Source: Prosapia bicincta
Lineage: Eukaryota; Arthropoda; Insecta; Hemiptera; Cercopidae
NCBI GenBank assembly: GCA_036971475.1
Contig: JBAIZL010000006.1
Span: forward strand, 137,139,231 to 137,203,230
Direction of reading: 5' to 3'
DNA length: 64,000 bases
Numbering within the stretch: the stretch's first letter is position 1; each line of letters opens with the position of its first letter. Shown here one piece after another: positions 33,114-44,996 of the stretch. The position numbers and the translations under genes were made by a program. The notes beneath the pieces are model-generated. The model did not search any database. It saw only the letters and a list, made by a program, of their open reading frames with translations, and had not been told where the DNA came from.

Positions 33114-34647
33114 CTAAATTATTTTGTATCTTTATTTTGATACAACTATGTTTTACAGTTATTAATAGTACTGAACATTCCATTATTTTCAACAATTAAT
33201 ATTCGATGTGTAAGACTATTAAAACTTATATGATGCCTCAAGAAAATTACTTTTTTTATATTCAAGAATATCCATGTATTGTATGTTTATGTGGGATATA
33301 GAAAATATAAACAGGTTTATTCCAAAAAATGTAAGTAATCTTTACAATGTAATTCAAATAGTATGAAAATTCATATACAAATTGTGACTATTTAAAACAC
33401 TGTCTTCTTACAATTGATGTATTTATAGATTTTCCACTGCGCTTATCTTCTCTATATTTCTGTAGTAATTTCACCATATTTGCCTTAACTGTTTTCTCAG
33501 ATTTAAAAGCTAATTTTAATCAAAGAAAATAAGAAAACCACAATGTACACAACGTCCATTTGGTCATTCATATTTGGTCACATGTCAACAATCTGATGCA
33601 GATAATAAAATTTTGACAAAAAAATGCAATTACTTTTTCACCCTAAACAGAACATATTGCTTTATAACATTATTTTGCAGTTTTTAACAATTTTATTTTT
33701 TTTCTTAGAACTTATAATGCTGTTATTAAACCCACTCATGCCATAAGACATGAATTATTTATTCAAGCAGTTTTATTGCATTGCTGTGTTTGTTATAGGA
33801 ACACATAAACAATTCTAATATTTTTTTAAAGGTACAGTAGGCATTTATGAATAATAGACAAATTATTCTGACATTACTCCATGTGTATGGTGATAGATTA
33901 GCAAAAACTTTATTCATGTTAAATTTTGTATGAAAAAACTGTGTCACTAATTCTTTATCATAAACCATCATTTCAGTGTTTATCCTGATACTCAAATAAC
34001 AGGCAATTAGTCACCTTTATCTTTAATAAATTGCTGCCTCTCAAAAACTTAAAATCTCAACCTACACTACTCTTAAACCTTCCTATCAGGCAACACTGTT
34101 GCATTCTTTTTCAATTACAAAAAACCTGTAGCTTAATACACAAAATTATATGACATAGATCTTATTTTTATTGTAAAAATAATATTCCTACTCAAACCAG
34201 TTCAAGTTCAAATTTTATTTTTGCCTCAAAACACTTCCTATTCATACGCCTTCAAAAGTTCAAATTTCCATCTCCAATCTCTAACATTTAAGTCATGGTT
34301 TTTGAAGTAAATACAATTTGTAAATTGAAAATAACAGGGAATATTTTTTTTTGAGTGAGTTTATGTTTACATGAAAGTCTAGACCAATAGATTCTTTTAT
34401 ACATAACTTGTGCAACAAAACTTTTTCTTGACAAAATAGAAGCATTTGTAGTAATTTATGATTAGTATCTGTATTCATTCTTTATTTAAATACACTGCCT
34501 ACAATAGGTCAAATTTTATAAGCTGGGACTTGGCTCTTAGATAGAAATTGTGTATTCATCGTCTATAAAACATAGGGCTCTGCGTCATCCCTCATCAGGG
34601 TCTACCCATCCCAACCCTTAGACAATCCTATTAGTACGCTTCCGTGA
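33114..34647. other. Intronic AT-rich DNA
   Basis: A 78-codon minus-strand frame (33759-33995) has no splice sites or motifs that would make it credible. Nothing else is recognised. Confidence 0.35.
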
Positions 34648-34774
34648 AAGTTTTATTTACTATCGAAATCTTGTTGCTGTTCATGACGAGCTGGTTGTTA
34701 ATTACACTTTTGCTATTACTTGCGACCTGACTTTTCGTTAACTAAATGTTGTTAAATTGTTAACTTAACACTTG

Positions 34775-34810
34775 GAGGAAACGTTTTCGTCTTAAGACTT
34801 CTTCAGCCTC
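34775..34810 (-). ncRNA. Hammerhead ribozyme, family A (left arm)
   Basis: Minus strand: stem I GAGG/CCUC, CUGAAGA plus A, stem II GUC-UUAA-GAC, GAA, palindromic AACGUU, cleavage base U. The loop base change (GUAA to UUAA) leaves stem II intact. Confidence 0.75.
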
Positions 34811-35052
34811 ATATTTTTGCCACTAGGAATGCCGCAGTAGTGCTTCCTCAGTACAATTTTTTGAAAGTTAGAAGTGATGCCATCAAAGAGTTTGTGGTCT
34901 ATGCTCTGTTTGTTCACTTAAACACATAAAAATGACATCCTAAATGAACAAACACAGCACAGATCAGATATACTCTTCGGTCACATCACTCCTAACTTTC
35001 AAAAAATGGTACTGAGGAAGCACAACTGCAGCATTCCTAGCGGCAAAAATAC

Positions 35053-35088
35053 GAGGCTGAAGAAGTCGTAAGACGAAAACGTTTCCTC
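35053..35088 (+). ncRNA. Hammerhead ribozyme, family A (right arm)
   Basis: Same structure as 1197-1232: GAGG/CCUC, CUGAAGA plus A, GUC-GUAA-GAC, GAA, AACGUU, then U. Confidence 0.75.
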
Positions 35089-35389
35089 CGAGTGTAAGTT
35101 AACAATGTAACAATATTTAGTTAACAAAAAGTCTGGTCGCAAGTAACAGCAAAAGTGTAATAAGTTTTATTTACATTTATTGTTATTTATACTATACATT
35201 AAAAGTATCGTTATAAAGTATAATTAAGTAACAAAATAATTCATCCTTTTCCATGGTTATAGTTATTAAAACTTAATTTTTGTTAAATGTTTGAAGTCAA
35301 CCAATCCATACAGGATTGAAATATTTAGGAAAAAGTGATTTAATATTCACAAACTGTAACCAATTAACTGTAATATGATCGTTCTTAGG

Positions 35390-35610
35390 TCACTGATGAT
35401 GAACGATTCTGTGACGCCATCTATGGTTGTGTATTATGGGATCTTTTCGTCACAGAGGTTCTGAATATTTTGATGTTTTAATGTTGTGTTGTGTGAAGCA
35501 ACATAATTTTTCACGTCTGCCCAAATCATCTCAATGGGATTGAGATCTGGATGATACAAAGGTAGGCATAAAAAAGTATGTCCTTTCCCCTTAACAATTC
35601 ATCTAACACA
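35390..35610 (-). pseudogene. Tc1/mariner-superfamily transposase C-terminal fragment (DDE)
   Basis: The minus strand encodes LYHPDLNPIEMIWADVKNYV, the hallmark around the third catalytic acidic residue (E in PIEMIW) of DDE transposases of this superfamily, followed by ASHNTTLKHQNIQNLCDEKI and a stop. Upstream sequence to about 35700 keeps only broken traces. It is a truncated, inactive copy with no terminal repeats recognised. It lies just right of element A copy 2. Confidence 0.7.
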
Positions 35611-36134
35611 TACTGTACTGATGCAGTCCTGTTTTCATATGATTTTGCACAGCGGCAGCTTTAGAATGAAGTCTTTATTAAGTATATTTTTTCCTATTAG
35701 GCATTTAATCCTATCATCTTTCCTACTGTTTGACTTGGGAGCTTTTCCGATTTTCTTATATTAGTAGTATTGTTTATTACTTGTGTTACTGTTCATAGAG
35801 TAGTTGTTTATTATGAACAATAACACAACACAGACTCACACCTGAAGAACTGTCTTGTCTGTGATTCACAGCATTGAATAATGTGCTGACCTAGTGTGAA
35901 ATGCATCTGCTGAAAAATATCAGTAAGTAGTGATTTTTTGCAAAGTTCATGCCAAAAGTGTAAAAAATCAATAGCAATAATTTCCTATCTCAAAATAAAA
36001 TGCATATGATTTTCCAAAAAGAAATTATTTAACTTTCTTGGAAGAGTTTTCGATTATACTCACAATTACTAATGCTTTTTCTCTTGTGTCATGCGAGATA
36101 TTATAGTGATGAGACTATGTTAATTTACAATATA
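35611..36134. other. Noncoding DNA with possible transposase debris
   Basis: To about 35700 there may be decayed transposase sequence. The rest has no recognisable feature. Confidence 0.3.
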
Positions 36135-36225
36135 AATATTGGAAAAACCCCAATACCACAAAAATAATAAAAAATAACTAATAATAAGAGTTATCTAAGA
36201 TTCATACCACTATGGTCTTGATATT
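36135..36225 (-). mobile_element. Truncated family C terminal fragment
   Basis: AACCCCAATACCACAAAAAT and the following bases match the outer part of the element C left arm (near 13708). ATACCACTATGGTCTTGATA (36204-36223) matches the element C tail near 16204. No ribozyme core is retained. Confidence 0.5.
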
Positions 36226-36246
36226 GTATAAGTTAATTTAACTTAC

Positions 36247-36374
36247 AAATTTATCCTTTAGACCACTGTAACTTGCAAGAAAAATCAAATCACCTGGCTG
36301 CATATCTGATGGTTTTACGCCTGTTTGCAATTCCACAGGTATGTAGCTTAGTAGTTTTAGTGTTGAGAATGAAA
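36247..36374 (-). CDS. Candidate internal exon with a PGDLIF motif
   Basis: The minus-strand donor is a perfect GTAAGT after AAA TTT. The chosen acceptor is TTAATTTAG, giving phase 1 at the start and phase 0 at the end, which fits the exons at 47938-48616 and 32994-33113. The peptide reads VSFSTLKLLSYIPVELQTGV, then KPSDMQPGDLIFLASYSGL and KDKF. The MQPGDLIF motif resembles the active-site entry of NlpC/P60-like folds, but 42 residues cannot establish this. It looks more conserved-domain-like than the other exons, so it may belong to another gene. Confidence 0.5.
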
Positions 36375-38090
36375 CTAAATTAATAGAACTGAATGGCATA
36401 TAAATGTAAAATGTTACAGTAGAGTCTTGAATATCCAAGTCCCGATATTTAGAGTTTCCGTTAAATTCAAGCCTATTTCTATTTGAGCCTATTTTATCTA
36501 TTTGAAAAAATAATGATGAGTTGCGCTTCCAAGAAATGTTTTTATCAATACCGTATGCAAAGGAAATGAGTTTCTGCTTCCCAGAAATGTTTATACCAAT
36601 ATGAAATGAAAGGAAATGAGTTGGACTTCCCAGAGATGTTCATATTAATACCGTATGCAAAGGAAATGAGTGAGCTTACAAGAAATGTTTATATCAATAC
36701 TGTATGCAAAGGAAATTATTTAGGCTTCCAAGAAATGTTTATATGAATATGGTATGCAAAGTGCAACGTCCAAGAAAGCCCATGTTAACTAAATAAAAAA
36801 ATATATTAATTTAGCAAAATAAATTCCAATAAATAACAAAAATAGTATTCAAATAAAGTTAAACTAAAAAGTTCAGTTTTAGGTCAAATAAATAAATTAA
36901 AAAGTTGAAATGTTATCAAATAACTTAGATTAGGCAAGTTTAAGCTTAAAAGCTAGTCTAGTTCATGGGGTCTCGAGTTTTGTATTGAACATAGTTTCCC
37001 AGCAGGGTTGATGAAAGCATAGTGAAAGTATAGATCTACGACAGATGCTTGTAAAAATGTGGCAAGATGGCTGACTGTAGCGTGAGTGAAGAACAAGACG
37101 CTAAAGTAAACGAAATTAATTTGAACAAATATAAATTAGAAATTAGGCTGAAGGATAGAAAATTTAACAAATCAACTTAACAAAAACATGGGTAGAATAA
37201 AATCCTATAAGTGAGAATCACAGAAAATGGAGCGTAACAACCAGTCGTTGTCACAGGAATGTAAATATTATTGGTCGGACAGGAAGAAAAAGAAGAAGCT
37301 TAATTTTGCAAACGAGGCAGTCGTTTGGGACAGTCTCTTCAAGAATGCAGACTAAGGCGGAAGTGTTTGAAATAGTGGGAGGTCAAACATACTAAAATGG
37401 AAAAGGATTATTATTAGTTGAGTTAGGTGTAGGCTGGGAGGTGCCTTAACCAAGACTTCAAGTTCCAAGATCAAGATGAAGCTACCAAAAATTAATTTAA
37501 ATTGATTTACCAGTACCAAGAAATAAGAAGCAGTATGTTCAAAGAAATTAGACTTCAGCATCTGACCAGGTTTTTACAAAGTTTTAATTCTTTCTTTTAA
37601 TGATTTTGTTTCTTAATATTCAATTTAAAAAGTAAATTAATTCAAAACATAAATATAAACATTAATATCGACTACACTCCTTAGGTAGTCAATGATACGT
37701 TTTTAAATAGGTTTTACTTTCCAGATGGCTTTATCGATAACCTAATGTAATAATATATAGTAATGAAAATGTTTAATTTGTAATATTAATAGGATTTTGT
37801 TCAAATTTAATCTTGTGTTGAGAATACTAAATGTGTTAAGAATGTACAAAGAATCACTTATAAGGTTTAGGAGTAGTTTTGGTTTGTTCAAGAAATATTT
37901 GTTAAAAACCTTCAATGAAATAATGTAATAACACAAGTTACTTTGAATAATAAATAGAGAAAGAAATAATTTAATTAAATGTTCAAGTACTAATCCATAC
38001 ATTTTAATAGAGTGTAACTAAATAAAATGAAAAGGAAGATGGTTAAAGACAGTAAACTTTTACTTTGCTCACCTAAGTGTATTTATTAAC
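36375..38090. other. Intronic AT-rich DNA with a small tandem repeat
   Basis: A degenerate tandem repeat of about 60 bp (AAGAAATGTTTATATCAATA and GTATGCAAAGGAAATGAG) runs from about 36500 to 36760 in roughly 4-5 units. The rest has no recognisable feature. Confidence 0.45.
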
Positions 38091-38157
38091 ATAGTGTAAT
38101 TTTTAACATAAATAAATGCAACCTCTCAACCACGAATAACTTTCTTCTTTTATTTAA

Positions 38158-38203
38158 AACCTTATGTACATTTCGATTGCATAGCAATCATCCTCAGAGG
38201 TAA
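38158..38203 (-). ncRNA. Hammerhead ribozyme, family E (left arm)
   Basis: Minus strand: stem I ACCU/AGGU, CUGAGGA plus U, stem II GAUUGC-UAU-GCAAUC, GAA, palindromic AUGUACAU, cleavage base A. Confidence 0.8.
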
Positions 38204-38343
38204 TTTACAATGAAAATACAGTGAAACAACATTTTTCATCAAATATATACACCGGTAAATACTTTGCCACGTTCAAGTTGAAAGACCAGACCTAGTTGCA
38301 GCGGGGGGAATTTACTGCAACGTGATTGGTTGGAAATGTAAAG

Positions 38344-38400
38344 GGGCGTGGCAAAGTATTTACCGGTGTATATATTTGATGAAAAATGTCGTTTCAATGT
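38344..38400 (+). promoter_or_regulatory. Possible promoter of family E
   Basis: GGGCGTGGC (38344-38352), TATATATT (38369-38376) and an initiator-like TTCAATG with its A at 38396, 27 bases from the TATA start. The arrangement parallels the family D promoter at 16377-16480 and again lies about 20-25 bases upstream of a hammerhead. Confidence 0.45.
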
Positions 38401-38416
38401 ATTTTCATTGTAAATT

Positions 38417-38460
38417 GCCTCTGAGGATGATTGCTATACAATCGAAATGTACATAAGGTT
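38417..38460 (+). ncRNA. Hammerhead ribozyme, family E (right arm)
   Basis: Stem I CCU/AGG (plus G-U), CUGAGGA plus U, stem II GAUUGC-UAU-ACAAUC (one mismatch against the left arm), GAA, AUGUACAU, A. Confidence 0.75.
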
Positions 38461-38557
38461 TTAAATAAAAGAAGAAAGTTATTTGCGGTTCAGAGGTTTC
38501 ATTTATTTATGTTAAACATTACGCCACAGTTGTTTTATACAGTTATAGTGTAATTTT

Positions 38558-38890
38558 GCCAAATTAAATTGTAATTAAATTTAACTCTTTAAAGACAATT
38601 TAAATATTTCAATAATTATTAGAGGGTAAATGTTGATACTGTATCAAAATAATTACATAAACATCATTTAGCTAAATTCAATTAGAACTAAATTTAAATA
38701 ATTAATTGATAAAATTAAAAATAAAATACAAAATTGGTATTTTCCAATTAGCTGTTAAATATTTAATTTAATTAAAGATTCACTAGTGCAGAATCTAAAT
38801 ATAGTCTTTAAGCCAGATTGTCTCTCAAAGGATCTGTGATCATGGTCTAAAAGCTTATCTGTGGCTAATTGGTTTTTTATATAAATTCAG
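38558..38890. other. AT-rich noncoding DNA
   Basis: No recognisable feature. Confidence 0.35.
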
Positions 38891-38983
38891 GAGTTTGTAC
38901 ACCTGAGAGACCTATTTCTTGGAATACAAGTGTTGTAACAAACACGACTTCGGGGGATAGATCGTTACTTTCTTACACATCAG
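38891..38983 (+). CDS. Candidate plus-strand internal exon
   Basis: An acceptor-like tract (GGTTTTTTATATAAATTCAG) and a consensus donor (CATCAG then GTAAGTG) enclose 93 bp. The exon is open only in phase 1/1, coding VCTPERPISWNTSVVTNTTS then GDRSLLSYTS. A symmetric 1/1 exon is a common gene architecture, and the phase would accept the exon at 14605-14725, but 24 kb separate them and no homology is recognised. Alternatively the ATATAAA is a promoter element. Weakly supported. Confidence 0.25.
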
Positions 38984-39171
38984 GTAAGTGGTTACATCAA
39001 GGAAAGGAAAGAAGAGGATGAGCTGGCTGGTAAAAGAGCGATGGAAATGAGGTAAAGTGATATTAAAAAAATTAAATAAATAAAATTAAATAAGTGGAAG
39101 GTAAATGGGTAAAGGGAAAGTCTGTAGAGAAAGGAAATTAGTCAAGCTTCCAAGAAATGTTTATATCAGTG

Positions 39172-41060
39172 ATGGGCAAACTTTTTAATGGGAGGGCCAA
39201 ATAAAATTGAAAAAAACTATCTAAGCATGCTGAAAAAAATTTAACAAAACAAATTTTTATAAGCAGTAAAACTTTATTTTATATTTTCACTTCTCACACA
39301 ACTTATATATCATAACGATAAAAAAACTTAGAAAAGAAGTTACAAAAATCACATATTCTCTACAAGTGTATGAAGGCGTATGTGCCACATGAAACTGTGA
39401 CTGAGCTTTTAAAAGTTGAAGTTGCTTGATATAATCATCTTGAATTCATCGATTAAACTAATTTTAAAAATACTTAACTAAGTGAATACGTAATTTCTTA
39501 ACTTGCTGATGCGTTTCAAAACATTCGTTCCTATTACGAAGCTAACCCTCTACAGTAAGTAGGGGGTTAGCTATGTAAAAGGAACGAATGTTTTGAAACG
39601 CGTCAGCAAGTAAGCAATTACGTATTCACATAGTCAAGTATTTTTAAAATTAGTTTTAAAAGTTGTTCATATAAAACTGGGATAAGCTGAGTCGCAGTAG
39701 TGAAGCTAAATGTTGGTCAGCCAATTGGTTTTGGACAGTGTTTTAGTGAAGCTTCATTGTGGAAAACACTTGTTCACAAATGTAGGAAGATGCAAACATT
39801 GCAATTATCTTCTGAGTGTGAGATATCAGGTTTGAGAAACTTGATTTCGAACTTGTAGAACTCAGTTTTAGAAACATTAAGAAGTAGTTGCTTAAATTCA
39901 GTGTTATATTGCAACTCAATTATTTCGAGTTGTAATTCTGGTTTGACTGATTTACAATCCACATTAAATCCATGACAAACATGTTCCAATCCTGTTTGAT
40001 AATATTGAAGTCTTGGAAGCTTTGTTCAAATTCTTCATGAAGACATGTCGCGCTTATTCTTAGGTCATAAATTTATCTTCCCCAGCAATAGATTCAATTT
40101 CATTTTGAAACCCCAAATATCATAGATTAATAGGTTTCTTCCCTGAAGTTTAAGGTTTAAGTTATTGATGTGACTGAGAGGATGGGAACAAAATGCAGAA
40201 AGTCTGAGAGTTATACAAATAAGAGATAATTTCGTCTTTTAGATCTCAAACTCGTTCAAAAACCTATCCTGCACTGAACCATCTTACTTTAGAAAGCAAA
40301 GAAACATCAGAATATTGAGACGGCAATGAGTCAAGAAATTGTCTATGACTGAATGCTCGTGAACAAATGCTATTAACAAGTTTAATAATAACATCAAGCA
40401 CATGTTTCATGTCTAGAGCAGATGTACACAGAGCTTTTTGATATATAGCACAGTGAAGAAACACGTCATTCTCAGGAAATGATTCCATAAATATGCCTAC
40501 AACACCAGATTTCGTCCTTGTCATATTTGGCGGTCCATCAGTAGTAATGTCAAAGGTACATTCAAAGATGTGATAGTTTGTTGAGATTCTTGGAAAATGT
40601 CTGATAATTTTGTCGTTCCCTTTAAAGAGCACATGCAAGCTAATTCCTTAGTAAGACAGAAGGTGTCATCAATACTTCTTATAAATATCAGTAACAGAGC
40701 TATTTCAGTTGTCTACTTTCAGCCAAAGCAAAAGAACAAAATTTAAATCTTCTACCTTTAACTCCAGTTTAGAGACTATCAATTACTTCAATTCTAGAAG
40801 TCACTCTTTTGAGACAAACTGTCACATATTGAGGACAAAAATGTCACATATTTGGAGCAAATTTTTACAAATTCGCCATCAAAAAATGATTACTTACTTT
40901 TTGCAAAATTGAATATTTCAATGTTTCTTGTATATGCTAGAGAACTTTTAAAAAGGACATTGTTATTTAAAATTATTTTGCTGACCTGATAGTTTTTTAC
41001 TTAAATCTCTTGCTTTTGCTTCCATCCTTCTCAAGCGATTCAATATGAGATATGTTGATT
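39172..41060 (-). mobile_element. hAT transposon remnant 2
   Basis: The left end CAGTGATGGGCAAACTTTTT (39172-39191) is a typical hAT terminus. On the minus strand, about 40740 down to 39660, a broken transposase includes FDITTDGPPNMTRTKSGVV (TDG with a likely catalytic Asp), MKHVLDVIIKLVNSICSRAF, LLSKVRWFSAG and the C-terminal SSYICEQVFSTMK and NQLADQHLASLLRLS dimerisation motifs. It resembles transposases related to vertebrate GTF2IRD2/ZBED-type proteins. Several stops and frameshifts make it inactive. A family I PLE fragment interrupts it at 39419-39653. The right terminus is not visible and may be lost at the 46-bp satellite. Confidence 0.75.
39419..39653. mobile_element. Family I PLE terminal foldback inserted in hAT 2
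   Basis: The 12-bp repeat TTTTAAAAGTTG at 39407-39418 and 39654-39665 flanks a palindromic unit. Its two arms each carry GAAACGC(G/A)TC within the family I terminal sequence. The insertion lies in hAT sequence, so it is younger than that hAT copy. Confidence 0.75.
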
Positions 41061-41065
41061 TTTAA

Positions 41066-42124
41066 ACAGTAACAGTGACAGTGAAACCTATCTAGGTCGA
41101 GGTACAATCGACATATAACAGTGACAGTGAAACCTATCTAGGTCGAGGTAAAATTGGCATATAACAGTGACAGTGAAACCTATCTAGGCCGAGATACAAT
41201 CGACATATACCAGTGATAGTGAAACCTATCTAGGCCGAGGTAAAATTGGCATATAACAGTGACAGTGAAACCTATCTAGGCCGAGATACAATCGACATAT
41301 ACCAGTGATAGTGAAACCTATCTAGGCCGAGGTAGAATCGACATATAACAGTGACAGTGAAACCTATCTAGATCGAGGTACAATCGACATATAACAGTGA
41401 CAGTGAAACCTATCTAGGTCGAAGTACAATCGACATATAACTTTGACAGTGAAACCTATCTAGGTCGAGGTACAATCGACATATAACAGTGACAGTGAAA
41501 CCTATCTAGGTCGAGGTAAAATTGGCATATAACAGTGACAGTGAAACCTATCTAGGCCGAGATACAATCGACATATACCAGTGATAGTGAAACCTATCTA
41601 GGCCGAGGTAGAATCGACATATAACAGTGACAGTGAAACCTATCTAGATCGAGGTACAATCGACATATAACAGTGACAGTGAAACCTATCTAGGTCGAAG
41701 TACAATCGACATATAACTTTGACAGTGAAACCTATCTAGGTCGAGGTACAATCGACATATAACAGTGACAGTGAAACCTATCTAGGCCGAGGTACAATCG
41801 ACATATACCAGGGACAGTGAAACCTATCTAAGCCGAGGTACAATCGACATATACCAGGGACAGCGAAACCTATCTAGGCCAAGGTAGAATCGACATATAA
41901 CAGTGACAGTGAAACCTATCTAGGCCGAGGTACAATCGACATATAACAGTGACAGTGAAACCCATCTAGGTCGAGGTACAATCGACATATAACAGTGACA
42001 GTGAAACCTATCTTAGGTCGAGGTACAATTGACATATAACAGTGACAGTGAAACCTATCTAGGTCGAGGTACAATTGACATATAACAGTGACAGTGAAAC
42101 CTATCTAGGCCGAGGTACAATCGA
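41066..42124. repeat. 46-bp satellite, about 23 copies
   Basis: Units of 46 bp contain ACAGTGACAGTGAAACCTAT and CTAGGTCGAGGTACAATCGA. A six-unit block (276 bp) containing the variants CTAGATCGAGG and ACTTTGACAG is duplicated (for example 41371 and 41647). No coding meaning is apparent. Confidence 0.97.
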
Positions 42125-43258
42125 AATATCTTTCATTGATGAACAGAATGGATATGTAAATTATCCAATTTTAGAGAGTTTTCTAATTTTAAAAGAAATA
42201 CTTCTAAATTACATTTCCTTTTAGCTTTAATATGATGTATAACATGTAATATTTATTTCATTACAACATAAAATATGTATAAAGAAGTGCAGTGATGCAC
42301 AGTGTTGCTAATTAGCAACAAAAAATAGTAGTCTATTTTTTGACTATTTTGTACATTTTTCAAACGAGTATAACATCAGCTATATATAAGTAATCAATGC
42401 ATATGTATATATTTCCTGAAAGTTTGTTTCATTCCCTTTACAACAATGTATAACTTGTTGTAAATATTGTATTTATTATAAGTCAGGAGTGTTTAATATT
42501 TTACCTAAAAACCTCCAGGCAGATAGAGACAGGCGCCTACTAAGAGGCTAGGCTAGAGTAAAAAATATTCATTGCAATCTTTATTCAAGTCAGCTAAGTT
42601 GTCTGACATTTTTTTGGTTCCTGAACTTCAATTCACTGAATTTCCAGGATTTGGACATCGTATATTTTCTTTATTACTGCTAACAACATTTGATTTAATA
42701 TTATATAACAGTTTTTAACAAAATTTTATTACATAGCCCTAAATATATTTTAACCCTTTGAAGCACCCTATTTTAACCTTAGCAGCATGTGCATGCCCTG
42801 ATATATGGTCTGGAAGCAACATAGTTTTTAATTAAAAAAAAAAAAAATTTTCTAATATTTTAAATTATTGTACTGTTTTTAATATTTGTTACAAAAATAT
42901 TTAAGAGAGAGAAATTTCATCAACATTAGTAGCAGTCCACATTATCAGTTTTGAATTATCAGAGTCGTTAGTATTTTCACAAAAAGTCTTAATATTTGTT
43001 GGTTTTTTCCTGGCGAAAATCGTTGGTTAACGTAAAATGCTAATCTGAGACAAATGATACAACGTTCACATTCAGGAGTGCTCCCGCTGCTTGTAGCACA
43101 ATCTCATGTACTTCTACGTGAATGCTAATCAAAGTGTTAATACTGTAGTATAGTACATTCCATTTAGCTCAGAACTAAACTCTAGGTCACACTAAAAAAT
43201 GTCCCAGTTAATCGACATAAATACTAATATTTAGCCGAATTAAGTAGAGTACAGTAAC
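42125..43258. other. Intronic AT-rich DNA
   Basis: No recognisable feature between the 46-bp satellite and the family I PLE. Confidence 0.35.
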
Positions 43259-43389
43259 ACTAAATATATAAACGTTTCTTGATGTAATCATCTTGAATTC
43301 ATTGATTAAACTAATTTTACACTACTTAACTAAGTGAATACGTAATTGCTTACTTGCTGACGCGTTTCAAAACGATTGTTCCTTTTTCG

Positions 43390-43880
43390 AAGCTAACCTT
43401 CTACTAGCGGCTTTTAGCTCTTTACAAATGGTATGACAGGGTTGGATTTATGACATTAGGTGAGGTGTCGGCGTCTTGTGTGATGTATTTGAAAAGACTA
43501 TTTGCTTCAAAGTGTGTGTGGTCATTAAGTATATTTTCCCTGTATGTTGCGTAGTGTTTGTAGATTTCATATTTTTCTAAGGTTGTTAGTTTTTTACTCT
43601 GTTTTAATGTGTGTAGAATATTTAAATTAGTGTGTATGTCGGTATGTGTGTGTTGGGTGTTATTTATGTGTTTTGCGTAGCTGGATTTAGGGTTTGTTTG
43701 TTTTGTTTGGGTAATGTGTTCATCGAAGCGTGTGTAGAATGACCTGCCGGTTTGACCGATGTAATAGTTGGGACAATCATTGCAAGTTAATTTGTAAATA
43801 CCTGAGAGTTTGTATATGTCAGTTTCTTTTTGAAAAGGTTGTATATGTTTTCTTAGCGCATTTGTTGTTTTGTAGGATAC
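43390..43880 (-). pseudogene. Inverted GIY-YIG fragment of the family I PLE
   Basis: The minus strand encodes GIYKLTCNDCPNYYIGQTGR, then SFYTRFDEHITQTKQTNPKS and SKKLTTLEKYEIYKHYATYR. This is the same region as 44600-44996 but with the GIY motif intact, where the plus copy has SIY. It represents the inverted 3' piece at the 5' side of the element. Confidence 0.8.
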
Positions 43881-43883
43881 TAC

Positions 43884-44486
43884 ACACAGAAAGATGACCT
43901 CCCAATGGGTTCCCCTATCTCAGGCATCCTAGCAGAAATATTCCTACACCTTATCGAACAACAATATATTCTACAGAACAATTACCACACACATAAAATA
44001 ATTTAATACCATAGATATGTAGATGACATTTTAATATTATACAACAGCAACAAAAGGCAAATCAAACAACTACATAATTACATTAATACCATACACGAAA
44101 ACCTCACATTTACTCTCGAGTTAGAAGAAAACTATAGAATAAACTTTCTAGATCTTACTATCACCAAACACAACACTAGACATAATTTCAAAATATACAG
44201 AAAACCAACAACTACAGATATGGTAATACATAATACATCTAATCACCCCACACAACACAAACACGCTGCTTTTAATCATATGTTACACCGTCTAATAAAC
44301 ATACCAATGCTACAGAAAGACTACGACGAAGAACTTAATACCATAAAATACATCGCCCAACACAACGGCTACCAACACACACTCATAGACAACATTCTCA
44401 GGAACATAAAACATAAACACCATCAAACACCCACTCAAACAAACCACACACAAAAACAAATACATATCCCTCACCTACCACAATAA
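43884..44486 (+). pseudogene. Penelope-like reverse transcriptase, 3' half
   Basis: The translation contains DLPMGSPISGILAEIFL, then RYVDDILILY (catalytic YVDD, 44016-44027), NFLDLTITKH and FKIYRKPTTTDM. These are consecutive reverse-transcriptase motifs in the PLE style. A TAA at 44003-44005, just before YVDD, and truncation of the N-terminal half make it nonfunctional. From 44220 an 88-codon open stretch continues to 44486. A frameshift then separates it from the endonuclease, near an A-run at about 44587. Confidence 0.85.
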
Positions 44487-44599
44487 AAACACACATAAAA
44501 TAGCCTCCACATTAAAAAAACTCCATTACCAAATATCCTACAAAACAACAAACACGCTAAGAAAACATATATACAACCTTTTCAAAAAAAAAAAAAACT

Positions 44600-44996
44600 G
44601 ACATACAAACTCTCAAGTATTTACAAATTAACTTGCAACGATTGTCCCAACTATTACATCGGTCAAACCGGCAGGTCATTCTACACACGCTTCGATGAAC
44701 ACATTACCCAAACAGAACAAACAAACCCTAAATCCAGCTACGCAAAACACCTAAATAACACCCAACACATACATACCGACATACACACTAATTTAAATAT
44801 TCTACACACATTAAAACAGAGTAAAAAACTAACAACCTTAGAAAAATATGAAATCTACAAACACTACGCAACAGACAGGGAAAATATACTTAATGACCAC
44901 ACACACTTTGAAGCCAATAGTCTTTTCAAATACATCACACAAGACGCCGACACCTCACCTAATGTCATAAATCCAACCCTGTCATACCATTTGTAA
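44600..44996 (+). pseudogene. GIY-YIG endonuclease domain of the family I PLE
   Basis: The frame reads SIYKLTCNDCPNYYIGQTGR, then SFYTRFDEHITQ, NLNILHTLKQSKKL, EKYEIYKHYATDREN and a stop at 44994-44996. YIG and the Arg/His positions of GIY-YIG nucleases are visible, while the first motif is SIY rather than GIY. The domain itself is open, but it is out of frame with the upstream reverse transcriptase. Confidence 0.85.

Larger units (their letters stand above)
34661..35161. mobile_element. Foldback hammerhead element, family A copy 2
   Basis: The 13-bp direct repeat AAGTTTTATTTAC at 34648-34660 and 35162-35174 brackets a tail (34661-34700), a left arm, a loop of about 240 bp that is itself partly inverted-repeat, and a right arm. 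Boundaries match copy 1 in opposite orientation. Each arm holds an intact hammerhead on its own strand. No coding sequence. Confidence 0.8.
38104..38544. mobile_element. Foldback hammerhead element, family E
   Basis: The 13-bp direct repeat ATAGTGTAATTTT at 38091-38103 and 38545-38557 encloses inverted arms (about 38104-38290 and 38350-38515) and a right tail (to 38544) containing ATTACGCCACAGT. Each arm has an intact hammerhead on its own strand. The loop carries GGGCGTGGC, and the right arm has a TATA-like box upstream of the ribozyme, as in family D. Confidence 0.8.

Noticed and set aside
33759..33995. 78-codon minus-strand frame
   Set aside because: No splice sites, motifs or compositional shift; probably chance.
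35385..35410. CTGATGATGAACGATTC resembling a hammerhead core
   Set aside because: No GAAA, stem II or stem I partner within reach.
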